Source: Yoonia rosea
Lineage (GTDB): Bacteria > Pseudomonadota > Alphaproteobacteria > Rhodobacterales > Rhodobacteraceae
Assembly (NCBI RefSeq): GCF_900156505.1
Contig: NZ_FTPR01000001.1
Span: 2,170,001 to 2,234,000, forward strand
Reading direction: 5' to 3'
DNA: 64,000 bases
Below the pieces are notes generated by a model. It made no database searches and had not been told where the DNA came from. It worked only from the letters and a program-made list of their open reading frames with translations. A program made the translations under genes and the position numbers. This document shows, one piece after another, positions 56,340-64,000 of this stretch (position 1 is the stretch's first letter; every line of letters starts with the position of its first letter).

Positions 56340-57101
56340 TTACTGTCTGATCCGCCATCCTGTGCGGAAAATCCACCAGATGACCGCCAGACAGATCGCG
56401 GTGAAAAGCGCGATCGCAAAGAGCGACGCGCCAATGCCGACATCCGCCTGCCCAAAGAAAGACCAGCGAAAACCGCTGATCAGATAGACCACGGGGTTAA
56501 AAAGCGTGATAGTTTGCCATACAGGCGGCAGCATGGTGATCGAATAAAAAGATCCGCCCAAGAAAACGAGCGGGGTGATCACCAACAGCGGGATCAGTTG
56601 CAGTTGCTCGAAATTGCCCGCCCAGATGCCGATGATGAACCCCAACAGGGCAAAACTGACGCAGGTCAGCACAAGAAAGGCTATCATCGCCAAGGGGTGC
56701 GCAATCTGGATATCGACGAAGAAGAACGACGTTACAAGGATCACAATACCAATGAACAGCGCCTTGGTCGCGGCGGCCCCCACATAGCCTGCCACCACCT
56801 CAAGAAAGCTGATGGGCGCGGACAGAAGCTCATAGATTGTCCCGATGAATTTCGGGAAATAGATGCCGAAACTGGCGTTGGTGGTCGCTTGGGTCATGAC
56901 CGACAACATGATGAGACCGGGCACGATGAATGCGCCATAGCTCACGCCCTCAACCTCATCAATGCGGCTGCCGATGGCAGCGCCGAAGACAACGAAATAG
57001 AGTGCGGTGGACAGCACGGGCGAAATAAAGCTCTGCGTGATCGTCCGGAAGAACCGGCGCATCTCAAAGACGTAGATTGTCCAAATTGCGTTCAGGCTCA
57101 T
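56340..57101 (-). CDS. ABC-2 type transporter permease
   Basis: A 253-residue membrane protein with six hydrophobic segments and the ABC-2 layout, including [17 protein letters not shown] (about 183-199) before the last helices. It pairs with the ATPase encoded immediately upstream (4-bp overlap). Exported substrate unknown; capsule, drug or lipid-linked export are all possible for this class. Confidence 0.92.
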   Translation of the reverse strand: MSLNAIWTIYVFEMRRFFRTITQSFISPVLSTALYFVVFGAAIGSRIDEVEGVSYGAFIVPGLIMLSVMTQATTNASFGIYFPKFIGTIYELLSAPISFLEVVAGYVGAAATKALFIGIVILVTSFFFVDIQIAHPLAMIAFLVLTCVSFALLGFIIGIWAGNFEQLQLIPLLVITPLVFLGGSFYSITMLPPVWQTITLFNPVVYLISGFRWSFFGQADVGIGASLFAIALFTAICLAVIWWIFRTGWRIRQ

Positions 57102-58024
57102 GTGGTTTCCTTTACAAGGCCGACGAAGATATCTTCGAGGCTGCTTTGTTGCGTTTGCAGGTCTTTCATCTGCAAACCGGCCTTTTGCAGGTCGGCCAGA
57201 AGGGTGGTGATGCCCGTCCGCTCGCCTTTGGTGTCGTAGTGGTAAAGCAACGAGAACCCGTCGTCGGCGCGGGTCAGCTCATAGTCAGCCAGCGCATCCG
57301 GGATCGTCTCGACTGCTGCGGACAATTCGATTTTCAACTGCTTGCGGCCCATCTGTGACATCAAATCGGCCTTGTTCTGTACCAGCAGGATTTCACCCTT
57401 GTTGATCACGCCGACACGGTCAGCAATTGCCTCAGCCTCTTCGATGTAATGAGTAGTGAGGATGATCGTAACACCCGAAGCTTTGAGTTTAGCGACAACC
57501 TCCCACATGTCTTTGCGCAGTTCGACATCGACGCCGGCTGTGGGTTCATCCAGAAACAACACACGGGGTTCGTGGCTAAGTGCCTTGGCGATCAGCACAC
57601 GACGCTTCATGCCACCCGAGAGCGTCATGACCTTGTTGTCCTTTTTGTCGTAAAGCGACAGCTGCTTGAGGATATCCTCAAGGTAGGCATCGTTGCGGGG
57701 CTTCCCGAAAAGGCCACGCGAAAAGCGCACGGTGTTCATCACCGTTTCAAAGGGCTCAAGGTTAATCTCCTGCGGGACCAGGCCGATGAGGGCGCGCGCG
57801 CCACGGAACGCTTTTTGCGTATCGTGCCCGCCTACAGTGACGGTGCCCGAAGTTGGCACAGTAATTCCGCAGATCGTGGAAATCAGCGTCGTTTTGCCTG
57901 CGCCATTGGGACCGAGCAAAGCGAGAATTTCGCCCTCTTCGATGTCGAGGTTCACGGATTTAAGGGCCTCAAAACCCCCGGCATAAGCTTTGCGCAGGTT
58001 TTGGACGGAGACGATTGCGGACAT
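57098..58024 (-). CDS. ABC transporter ATP-binding protein (ABC-2/DrrA-like)
   Basis: A 308-residue ATPase with Walker [10 protein letters not shown] (near 38-46), the ABC signature [10 protein letters not shown] (near 137-146), Walker [13 protein letters not shown] (near 159-170) and the H-loop TTHYIEE. The 80-residue C-terminal extension is typical of drug or polysaccharide exporters. The ATG at 58024 follows AAAGG; the upstream part of the frame is not used. Confidence 0.94.
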   Translation of the reverse strand: MSAIVSVQNLRKAYAGGFEALKSVNLDIEEGEILALLGPNGAGKTTLISTICGITVPTSGTVTVGGHDTQKAFRGARALIGLVPQEINLEPFETVMNTVRFSRGLFGKPRNDAYLEDILKQLSLYDKKDNKVMTLSGGMKRRVLIAKALSHEPRVLFLDEPTAGVDVELRKDMWEVVAKLKASGVTIILTTHYIEEAEAIADRVGVINKGEILLVQNKADLMSQMGRKQLKIELSAAVETIPDALADYELTRADDGFSLLYHYDTKGERTGITTLLADLQKAGLQMKDLQTQQSSLEDIFVGLVKETT

Positions 58025-58111
58025 ATGAGTGCCTTTGATGATGTCAGCGTTACCTAGTGCCTTCGGCATAAAATGAAAATGCGCCAAGGGGTGTGCGGGG
58101 ACGCACAGAGG

Positions 58112-59083
58112 TCACGCCATACGCGTCGCAACATCCAGCATGCGGCAGGAAAAGCCCCATTCGTTGTCGTACCAGCCAAACACCCGTAGCAGCCCGCCTT
58201 GGGTGACGCGGGTTTCAGGTAGCGACACCACAAGGCTTTCGGGGCGGGCGCGCAGATCGGTTGAGACAAGCGGTTTGTCGGTCCACCCGATAATGCCGGA
58301 TTGAGCCTGCAAGACGGCATGGACATCTTCGCGCGTGACCTGACTGTCGAGCGTGACCGACAGATCGACGGCAGACACAGAGGCGACCGGAACGCGTACC
58401 GCTGCGGCCTCGATCCGCCCTGCGATATCGGGCAGCACCTCGTTCAGAAGCCGCTGGGCAGAGGTTGTGGTCGGCACCATTGACAATGCTGCGGCGCGGC
58501 TGCGCAGTGCGTCGCCTCGTGGCGCATCAATGCTTGGCTGGCTGCCGGTATAACAATGGATCGTTGTCATCCAACCCGTTCGCAGGCCCCATGTCGCATC
58601 AATAAGCTTTACCAACGGGGCCAGCGCATTGGTCGTGCAAGAGGCGTTAGAAACAATGGGCTGATCCTTCAGCAGGGCCTCGTTCGCACCTAACACGACC
58701 GTCAGATCTGCGGCAGAGGACGGCCCCGAGATCAGCACCCGCCGCGCACCTGCTTGCAGACCACGTTCTGCGACGGCGCGACTTTCGGCCTTGCCAGTAC
58801 ATTCAAGCAGGATGTCCACCCCAGACAGATCAAGCGTCGAGATGTCGACGGTCTGCGTGATCGGGATCGTCTTTGCGTCAACAACAAGTGAGCCGTCCGC
58901 ATAGGTGACATCACCGGCATAAGGACCGAAAACGCTGTCATACGCGAACAGATGCGCGCAAAGTTCCGGATCGGCGATGTCATTGATACCGACAACTTCT
59001 ATATCAGGCCAGGCGCCTGACGCATGCGCCCGAAGCATTGTGCGGCCAATTCTGCCGAACCCGTTGATGAATACACGCGCCAT
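58112..59083 (-). CDS. gap: Glyceraldehyde-3-phosphate dehydrogenase, type I (divergent subgroup)
   Basis: A 323-residue GAPDH. The NAD motif NGFGRIGR (7-14), the catalytic cysteine in SNASCTTNALAP (near 147), the base His in TIHCYTGSQ (near 173) and the C-terminal WYDNEWGFSCRM are all present. The phosphate-binding loop reads SIDAPRGDALRSRAAALSMVP, not the usual LDLPHKDLRRARAAA form. It may be a second GAPDH or an erythrose-4-phosphate-type enzyme. Other gap genes would lie outside the window. It is the first gene of the leftward run. Confidence 0.87.
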   Translation of the reverse strand: MARVFINGFGRIGRTMLRAHASGAWPDIEVVGINDIADPELCAHLFAYDSVFGPYAGDVTYADGSLVVDAKTIPITQTVDISTLDLSGVDILLECTGKAESRAVAERGLQAGARRVLISGPSSAADLTVVLGANEALLKDQPIVSNASCTTNALAPLVKLIDATWGLRTGWMTTIHCYTGSQPSIDAPRGDALRSRAAALSMVPTTTSAQRLLNEVLPDIAGRIEAAAVRVPVASVSAVDLSVTLDSQVTREDVHAVLQAQSGIIGWTDKPLVSTDLRARPESLVVSLPETRVTQGGLLRVFGWYDNEWGFSCRMLDVATRMA

Positions 59084-59545
59084 CTGACTGTCCTTACTAT
59101 GTTACCCTTATTGCTGCACCTTTCGCGCGGGCACCACAAGCAAGGCTTGTACATCGACACCTCTGAATCGGCGCAAGAGAATCGCGTCGATTCCCACCGC
59201 ATTTCTTGACAGAATCGGCAAAAGACTCGGTTTCAATCGTTGCAGCGCAGCAATGGTACGATGCAAAATTCAGAAAACGCGGAAATTCACCTTCAGCGAA
59301 ACACCCGCGTGAACAGGTTGGTTGGATCAGGCCTAAAGCCGTAGGTTTCCAGTGAAAACAAAGGAAAATAGGCGATTTCCCGCCGGTCACTGTTTCTGCA
59401 GTCTTACCCAATGACGCAGAGTGAGAAAGATTAAGAACCACTAAACAACAAGTTAGTGTCACTTTTTGGCCTAATTTGAATGAGACGAAGATCATCGAAG
59501 ACGAACGACCGTCGTGTGAGTGATGTTTGAAAGCTGGGTAGACAG
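59084..59545. other. 462-bp intergenic region upstream of the kinase cluster
   Basis: No gene is supported here. It must carry the promoters of the divergent gap gene and the kinase operon. A TTGACA hexamer at 59207-59212 has no convincing -10 partner. The sequence is less GC-rich near 59430-59500. No hairpin or operator stands out. Confidence 0.5.
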
Positions 59546-61801
59546 ATGGCGAAGCCGCAAATGAAAGAAGATACGACTGACAAGGATAGCTTCGTTGATG
59601 AGCTTAAGCCGGGCACAAAACTGATGCACGGCCAGTACACAATCGAAAGCTTTCTGAACGCAGGTGGTTTCGGTATCACGTATTTGGCCAAGGATAGCCT
59701 TGACCGCAAAGTCGTTATCAAAGAGTGCTTCCCCGGCGCGTTCTGCCGTCGCAGCCGCTATGTCGTGCAGGCCCGTTCGCGCGCCCACCAGAACGAGCTG
59801 AAGTCAATTGTCCGCCTGTTTGTTCAAGAGGCCCGCAGCCTCGCGAAGCTGAACCACCCGAATATCGTCGGTGTGCATCAGGTCTTCGAAGACAACGAAA
59901 CCGCATATATGGCGCTGGATTTTGTAACGGGTCGCGATCTTCTTGATACAATCGAAGATCCAAACCACGGCCTGAACGCGGCGCAGATTAAATCAATCCT
60001 CAAGGAAGTATTGGGCGCGGTTGGCTTTATCCATGACCAAGGCATCCTGCACCGCGACATTTCGCCAGACAACATCCTGATCAACAAGGATTTCCACCCT
60101 GTTTTGATCGACTTTGGTGCGGCCCGCGAGGAAGCAACAAAACAAAGCCGTGTTCTTTCAGCGTTGCGTGTTGTGAAAGATGGCTACTCACCACAAGAGT
60201 TCTACATCGCAGGGTCCGAGCAAAGCCCCAGCAGCGACCTTTATGCCCTGGGTGCCTCTTTCTACCACCTGATCAACGGCGATGTACCACCAAATTCACA
60301 GGCCCGTTTGGCTGCGATCGCATCCGGCGAACCAGACCCATATGAACCACTTGTGGGCCGTTTCGACGAATATGAGCCGTCTTTCCTTACTGCGATCGAC
60401 AGAGCGCTTGCTGTCCTGCCAAAGGATCGCGTCCAGTCTGCGAAAGAGTGGATTGAGATCATGGAAGGCGGACAAAGCAACGTCACGCCACTGAAAGTTG
60501 GCGCAACAGCTGCGGCCGAGCCACAAACGGCCGCGACAAAAGCGCCGGTTGCCGGTGGTGCCGCCAAGAAATCGAACATGCCAATTCTACTGGGTTCTGC
60601 CGCTGCGGTTGCCCTGCTGGTCGGCGTCGGCGTCATGACGATGACCGGGGGCGAAGACGCACCTATCGCGACACAAGAGCCTGCCGCAGTTGAAGCACCC
60701 GTTGTGGCCGAAGCGCCTGCAGAGCCTGTCTCTACACCAGCGCCTGCGCCCGCCCCCGTAGTGGCCGCAGATCCTGTCGTGGACGAAGTGCCCGCCTTCC
60801 TTGCGCCACGCGCCGAGGACCCTGCACCCACAGTTGAAGAACAATTGGCAGCGTCAATTGCGGCAGAGCAAACCCCTGCCATCACACAAGAGCCCGTCTC
60901 AGAAGAGACAGCGATTGTGCCACCTGCTGTTATTGAGCCTCCTGTCGCGGCCGTTACGCCGGCACCAACAGTACGTCCTGCTGCACGCCCTGAAAGCGTT
61001 GAAATCGCTGCATTGCCTGCGCCAGAACCGCTGCCAGAGCCTGTCGCGACGCCACAGCCTGCTGCTGATCAGCCTGTATCCGGTGACGTTTTGGCAACGG
61101 CAAACCGTCCTGTAGAAGCCTCCGAGATTGCGCCAGTTGCCCTGCCATCGACGCCCGAAAACGTCGAAAGTGTCGGATCCGGTCCAACTGTCGAGATTTC
61201 GGCCGTAACACCCGGAAATGAACTTGCGCCTGCTTCTGTAAGCGGGTCCTGGACTGTCGAGCTGCCTTTCACCGCCGCTGGCGAACAGTCTAACATTGTG
61301 GCCGAGGCCGGCCTGATCTCTCCTGTCTGGGTTGAACCCGGACTTGTGATCGTGGCCGTGAATGGCATTGGTATCGATGCGATCTCAGACATTCCAGAAG
61401 CACTGCGCCAGCAAATCGGTGACGGCGACGTCGCACCGACCATTCCGGTCTCATTCAACACGATCAAGCCATCAACTGGTGATTTCGTGCAGTATAACTG
61501 GGTTGTTCCGGTCGTGCAGAATGTCTCGCTGGCCGATGGAACGGCGTTCGAAACTGCGTTCTCCGGGACGGGCTGGACGACAACGGTTGTTGCACTTGAC
61601 GGCGCCGAGTCCGGCGGTTTGCAAGTGGGCGATGTGATCACATCTTATATTTCGACCGGTGAAACGATTGATCAACGCGACTCGATTATGAATATTTTTG
61701 AGCGAGAGCTCGCGAACGGAACGGAACAATTCAGTTTCGCTGTGCAGCGCGATGGTGGCCTTTGGGTGGCGTCGCATACTGTATCGGACGCGGCGGAGTA
61801 A
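59546..61801 (+). CDS. Transmembrane Ser/Thr protein kinase with PDZ-like extracytoplasmic region
   Basis: A 751-residue kinase. The kinase domain (about 28-305) has the glycine loop NAGGFGITYLA (38-48), lysine K59 in VVIKECFP, HRDISPDN (169-176) and DFG (189-191), so it should be active. A short linker leads to one membrane helix (about 344-368), then an Ala/Pro-rich spacer and, near the end, two PDZ-like segments (EPGLVIVAVNGIGIDAIS and SGGLQVGDVITSYIS). The kinase is cytoplasmic and the PDZ-like part lies across the membrane, probably as a sensor. It heads a four-gene cluster with FHA, PP2C and GTPase genes. Confidence 0.9.
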   Translation: MAKPQMKEDTTDKDSFVDELKPGTKLMHGQYTIESFLNAGGFGITYLAKDSLDRKVVIKECFPGAFCRRSRYVVQARSRAHQNELKSIVRLFVQEARSLAKLNHPNIVGVHQVFEDNETAYMALDFVTGRDLLDTIEDPNHGLNAAQIKSILKEVLGAVGFIHDQGILHRDISPDNILINKDFHPVLIDFGAAREEATKQSRVLSALRVVKDGYSPQEFYIAGSEQSPSSDLYALGASFYHLINGDVPPNSQARLAAIASGEPDPYEPLVGRFDEYEPSFLTAIDRALAVLPKDRVQSAKEWIEIMEGGQSNVTPLKVGATAAAEPQTAATKAPVAGGAAKKSNMPILLGSAAAVALLVGVGVMTMTGGEDAPIATQEPAAVEAPVVAEAPAEPVSTPAPAPAPVVAADPVVDEVPAFLAPRAEDPAPTVEEQLAASIAAEQTPAITQEPVSEETAIVPPAVIEPPVAAVTPAPTVRPAARPESVEIAALPAPEPLPEPVATPQPAADQPVSGDVLATANRPVEASEIAPVALPSTPENVESVGSGPTVEISAVTPGNELAPASVSGSWTVELPFTAAGEQSNIVAEAGLISPVWVEPGLVIVAVNGIGIDAISDIPEALRQQIGDGDVAPTIPVSFNTIKPSTGDFVQYNWVVPVVQNVSLADGTAFETAFSGTGWTTTVVALDGAESGGLQVGDVITSYISTGETIDQRDSIMNIFERELANGTEQFSFAVQRDGGLWVASHTVSDAAE

Positions 61802-61859
61802 AACATGTCTTTCTGGTCCGCCGGGACCGCAAGACATCAGTAAATTGGAGGGTAGCAAG

Positions 61860-62717
61860 ATGAAATTCATTCGTGATCTACTTGGAAAGAAGCGTAGCGA
61901 AACAAATCCACGGCGCGCGAGCTCTGTAGAATCGTTGGAACAATCCTATCGCGAAACGATCGGATCGATGGTGGATGAGGCCGCGCCTCTGGGTAAACCT
62001 CCCCTTGCGACGCCTCCTGCAGCAGAAGCCACACCCGATGCGCGGGTTGTTGCAGCAGCGCAGGCCCCCGCAGCGCCAGAAGCCCCTGCGGCTGTGAATA
62101 TCTGGGATCTCGAAGATGACGGAACATCGACCGCCCTTCCGGAACCTTCAACGCCGATAGCACCCGCACGCCCCGTTGCGGCACCTGTTGCTGACCAAGC
62201 GGTTGCTTCTGCAGCGGCAGCACGGTCACCCGCACGGTCGCGCCGGACGAAAACACGTCTGATCGGATTTGAAAAATCCGATGGTGACGTTGTTGATCTC
62301 TTCAACGATGCCCAAAAAGCTGCGCCAACCAAGAGCGTGCGTTTTCCCGTGGGTTGGATTGTTGTCGCCGAAGGTCCTGGCCGTGGCGAAAGCTTTTCCC
62401 TGATGGCGGGCATGTCACAGATTGGCCGTGGCGAAGATCAGGCGATCCAGCTTGATTTCGGCGATAACTCGATCTCGCGTTCGAACCACGCCGCGATTGT
62501 CTTTGACCCCGACACCAAAGAATTCTTGCTCGGCCATGGCGGCAAATCGAATATTGTGCGCCTGAACGACAAGCCTTTGATCAGCAACGAGACACTGAAA
62601 ACCGGTGATGTGATCCGTATCGGTGAAACCATGCTGCGGTTTGTTGCCCTGTGCGACAAATCATTCAACTGGTCCGATGGTGCGACCGAGGAGGACGAAG
62701 ATGTGGCGATCGCCTGA
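61860..62717 (+). CDS. FHA-domain protein
   Basis: A 285-residue protein with a basic N-terminus, a long Ala/Pro-rich linker (about 50-140) and a C-terminal FHA domain that binds phosphothreonine. The FHA landmarks are MSQIGRGEDQAIQL, the SISRSNHAAIVF core and LNDKPL...LKTGDVIRIGETML. It should read the output of the kinase encoded just before it. A GGAGGG site lies 8 nt before the ATG at 61860. The 3' end overlaps the phosphatase gene by 17 bp. Confidence 0.9.
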   Translation: MKFIRDLLGKKRSETNPRRASSVESLEQSYRETIGSMVDEAAPLGKPPLATPPAAEATPDARVVAAAQAPAAPEAPAAVNIWDLEDDGTSTALPEPSTPIAPARPVAAPVADQAVASAAAARSPARSRRTKTRLIGFEKSDGDVVDLFNDAQKAAPTKSVRFPVGWIVVAEGPGRGESFSLMAGMSQIGRGEDQAIQLDFGDNSISRSNHAAIVFDPDTKEFLLGHGGKSNIVRLNDKPLISNETLKTGDVIRIGETMLRFVALCDKSFNWSDGATEEDEDVAIA

Positions 62718-63756
62718 ACCACGTTTTGACGTCGCATCTGCGATTTGTCAGGGCGGGCGTGACTATCAAGAAGACGCAATCGTCACTGATTTCCCGTTTG
62801 GGGCGGATAGTGGTGTTGTTGTGCTTGCAGACGGCATGGGCGGCCATGCGGCCGGTGATGTTGCCAGCAAGATTGTCGTCACCGAAGTATTTAGCGAGCT
62901 TAAGTTCGAAAGCGCGAATTTCGCCGATTTCGAAGGTGAAATTCCACGTTTCCTGACCGAAGCTGCGACGAACGCAAACGGCTATATCCGTGAACATGTG
63001 CAAGCACATCCCGAGACACGCGGCATGGGGGCAACACTTGTGTCTGTCGTTCTGGTCGAGAACCGCATGTATTGGATGTCGATTGGTGACAGCCCCTTGT
63101 ACCATTATCGCAATGGCACGATGAAGCAGCTGAATGAAGATCATTCGATGGCGCCACAGATCGACTTCATGGTCCAGCAAGGTTTGCTCGATGAAGAAGC
63201 CGGCAAGAACCACCCCGACCGCAATTGCCTGACATCCGTGATCCTCGGTGACCGCGTGACGAAATCGGATTGTCCGAAAGCGCCGTTCGAATTGCAGGTT
63301 GGTGATATCGTCGTCGTTTCAAGTGACGGTCTGCAATATCTGGAAGATGCAAAGATCCAAAAGATACTGCACCGCTATCGCCGCAAGAAAGCCGCCGAGA
63401 TTGCGGGCTATCTGTTAGAGGCAATTGAGGCGCTGGCCGACCCCGATCAGGACAATTGCACGTTCTCGGTGATCAAGCTGAACCACAACAAGCCGGTGAT
63501 CCGCGCAATCCGTGCCAAACCGGTTGGTCATGTGGACCATCAGACCTCGACTGTCACACGTGTTGTCGAACTGGACGACATTGAGAAGGTTGCGGCCAAG
63601 ACAAAAAAGCCCAAGGAAGTCGCCGCAAATAGCGCGTCAACTGTGATTAAGGAAGTAAGACCCCTCAAGAAGGTCGAACTGAATGATGAAACCGATTTGA
63701 CACAGGAGGTTGATGCGGCTGAGCCGCCGGCTAAGATAGCCGCCGGAGGCAAGTAA
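62701..63756 (+). CDS. PP2C-family Ser/Thr protein phosphatase
   Basis: A 351-residue PPM/PP2C phosphatase. Metal-binding motifs are RDYQED (20-25), ADGMGGH (43-49), SSDGLQ (near 201) and DPDQDNC (near 242). The first 260 residues are catalytic; the Lys/Val-rich tail (DIEKVAAKTKKPKEVAA...) is unusual and may anchor or regulate it. It should reverse the action of the co-encoded kinase. The ATG at 62701 lies within the end of the FHA gene, behind GAGGAGG. Confidence 0.93.
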   Translation: MWRSPEPRFDVASAICQGGRDYQEDAIVTDFPFGADSGVVVLADGMGGHAAGDVASKIVVTEVFSELKFESANFADFEGEIPRFLTEAATNANGYIREHVQAHPETRGMGATLVSVVLVENRMYWMSIGDSPLYHYRNGTMKQLNEDHSMAPQIDFMVQQGLLDEEAGKNHPDRNCLTSVILGDRVTKSDCPKAPFELQVGDIVVVSSDGLQYLEDAKIQKILHRYRRKKAAEIAGYLLEAIEALADPDQDNCTFSVIKLNHNKPVIRAIRAKPVGHVDHQTSTVTRVVELDDIEKVAAKTKKPKEVAANSASTVIKEVRPLKKVELNDETDLTQEVDAAEPPAKIAAGGK

Positions 63757-64000
63757 TGTCGAATCAATCACTGGGAAACCGGGTTCAAACAGAATTGAAG
63801 CAGGCCGTGCTGAGTGGCCTGCTTCCTGATTCTGACCATGAAAAAGCGGAACTGCTGCTTGAGCGCCTGCAAAAGCCGGTGCGCTTGGCCATTCTTGGCA
63901 TGCCTGAATCTGGCAAATCGAGACTGCTGAACTTGCTTGTGGGCGCGGATGTCATCCCACAGGGTGTGCATCTGCCAACGATGCAACTGGTTTATGGCGA
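63756..64000 (+). CDS. P-loop GTPase, probably dynamin-like (3' end outside the window)
   Basis: Only the first 81 codons are in the window. The ATG overlaps the phosphatase stop by one base (TAATG), with GGAGG 6 nt upstream. After a helical lead (about 1-40) comes the strand VRLAILGMPESGKSRLLNLLVG (near 42-63) with a Walker A motif GMPESGKS, then DVIPQGVHLPT, where the Thr could be the switch-I residue. The pattern GKSxLLNxLxGxxxxPxGVxPT is that of dynamin-family and related septation GTPases. Confidence 0.75.
   Translation, partial: MSNQSLGNRVQTELKQAVLSGLLPDSDHEKAELLLERLQKPVRLAILGMPESGKSRLLNLLVGADVIPQGVHLPTMQLVYG

Overview
The window looks like chromosomal DNA of a marine alphaproteobacterium of the Roseobacter group (family Rhodobacteraceae). 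It is GC-rich and densely coded. Many neighbouring genes overlap by ATGA or GTGA, and GTG and TTG starts are common. The content fits this group: TRAP substrate-binding proteins, glnK-amtB, phbAB, a three-subunit molybdenum hydroxylase, an orphan pterin dehydratase, and the D-glutamate pair dgcN-dgcA. I see no rRNA, tRNA, CRISPR array, transposase or integrase. This placement rests on protein resemblance only; no database search was possible.

Layout. 1-3.6 kb: the end of a TRAP binding protein, then dgcN-dgcA-dat, a compact D-amino-acid (D-glutamate) catabolic operon. 3.8-8.3 kb: glnK-amtB (ammonium uptake and sensing) divergent from a class A penicillin-binding protein, with a small secreted protein. 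8.5-15.1 kb: a long + strand run of RidA, glycerophosphodiesterase, DUF482-type acyltransferase, pterin dehydratase, MscS channel, a peroxiredoxin on the other strand, ferredoxin-type reductase, rsmD and a HAD phosphatase. 15.2-21.7 kb: - strand housekeeping genes ispE, a TPR protein, a secreted protein, folC, accD and a CPBP protease. 21.8-27 kb: ilvD, lipoproteins, proteins of unknown function, a fasciclin protein and a PlsC-like protein. 27-33 kb: desaturase plus TIM-barrel isomerase, fadH-like reductase, LysR regulator, diguanylate cyclase. 33-41.3 kb: an operon of cinA-like, GNAT, AhpD-like and OmpA-like genes; sfsA, map with an internal insertion, an orphan TRAP binding protein, polyprenyl diphosphate synthase, a methyltransferase and a small YdcH-type protein. 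41.4-45 kb: phbA-phbB, a degenerate EAL protein and tag.

45-54.3 kb holds molybdenum biology. The operon pgsA-moaD-moaE is divergent from a CoxM/CoxS/CoxL-type hydroxylase operon. That operon continues into a second MoaD/ThiS-like protein with a Gly-Gly tail and an ABM-fold protein. Next comes a 1.5-kb segment carrying one secreted, glycosidase-like gene. It is bounded by a direct repeat of the 3' end of uvrC: a partial copy at 50.9 kb and the intact gene ending at 52.4 kb. This is the clearest rearrangement scar in the window.

54.5-64 kb: an SDR reductase, a 55-residue zinc-ribbon-like membrane protein that overlaps both neighbours, an S49 peptidase, an ABC-2 exporter and a GAPDH. The final 4.5 kb is the strongest candidate for a little-described system: a transmembrane Ser/Thr kinase with extracytoplasmic PDZ-like modules, an FHA protein, a PP2C phosphatase and the start of a P-loop (dynamin-like) GTPase, all co-directional and tightly spaced. 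The module runs off the window edge.
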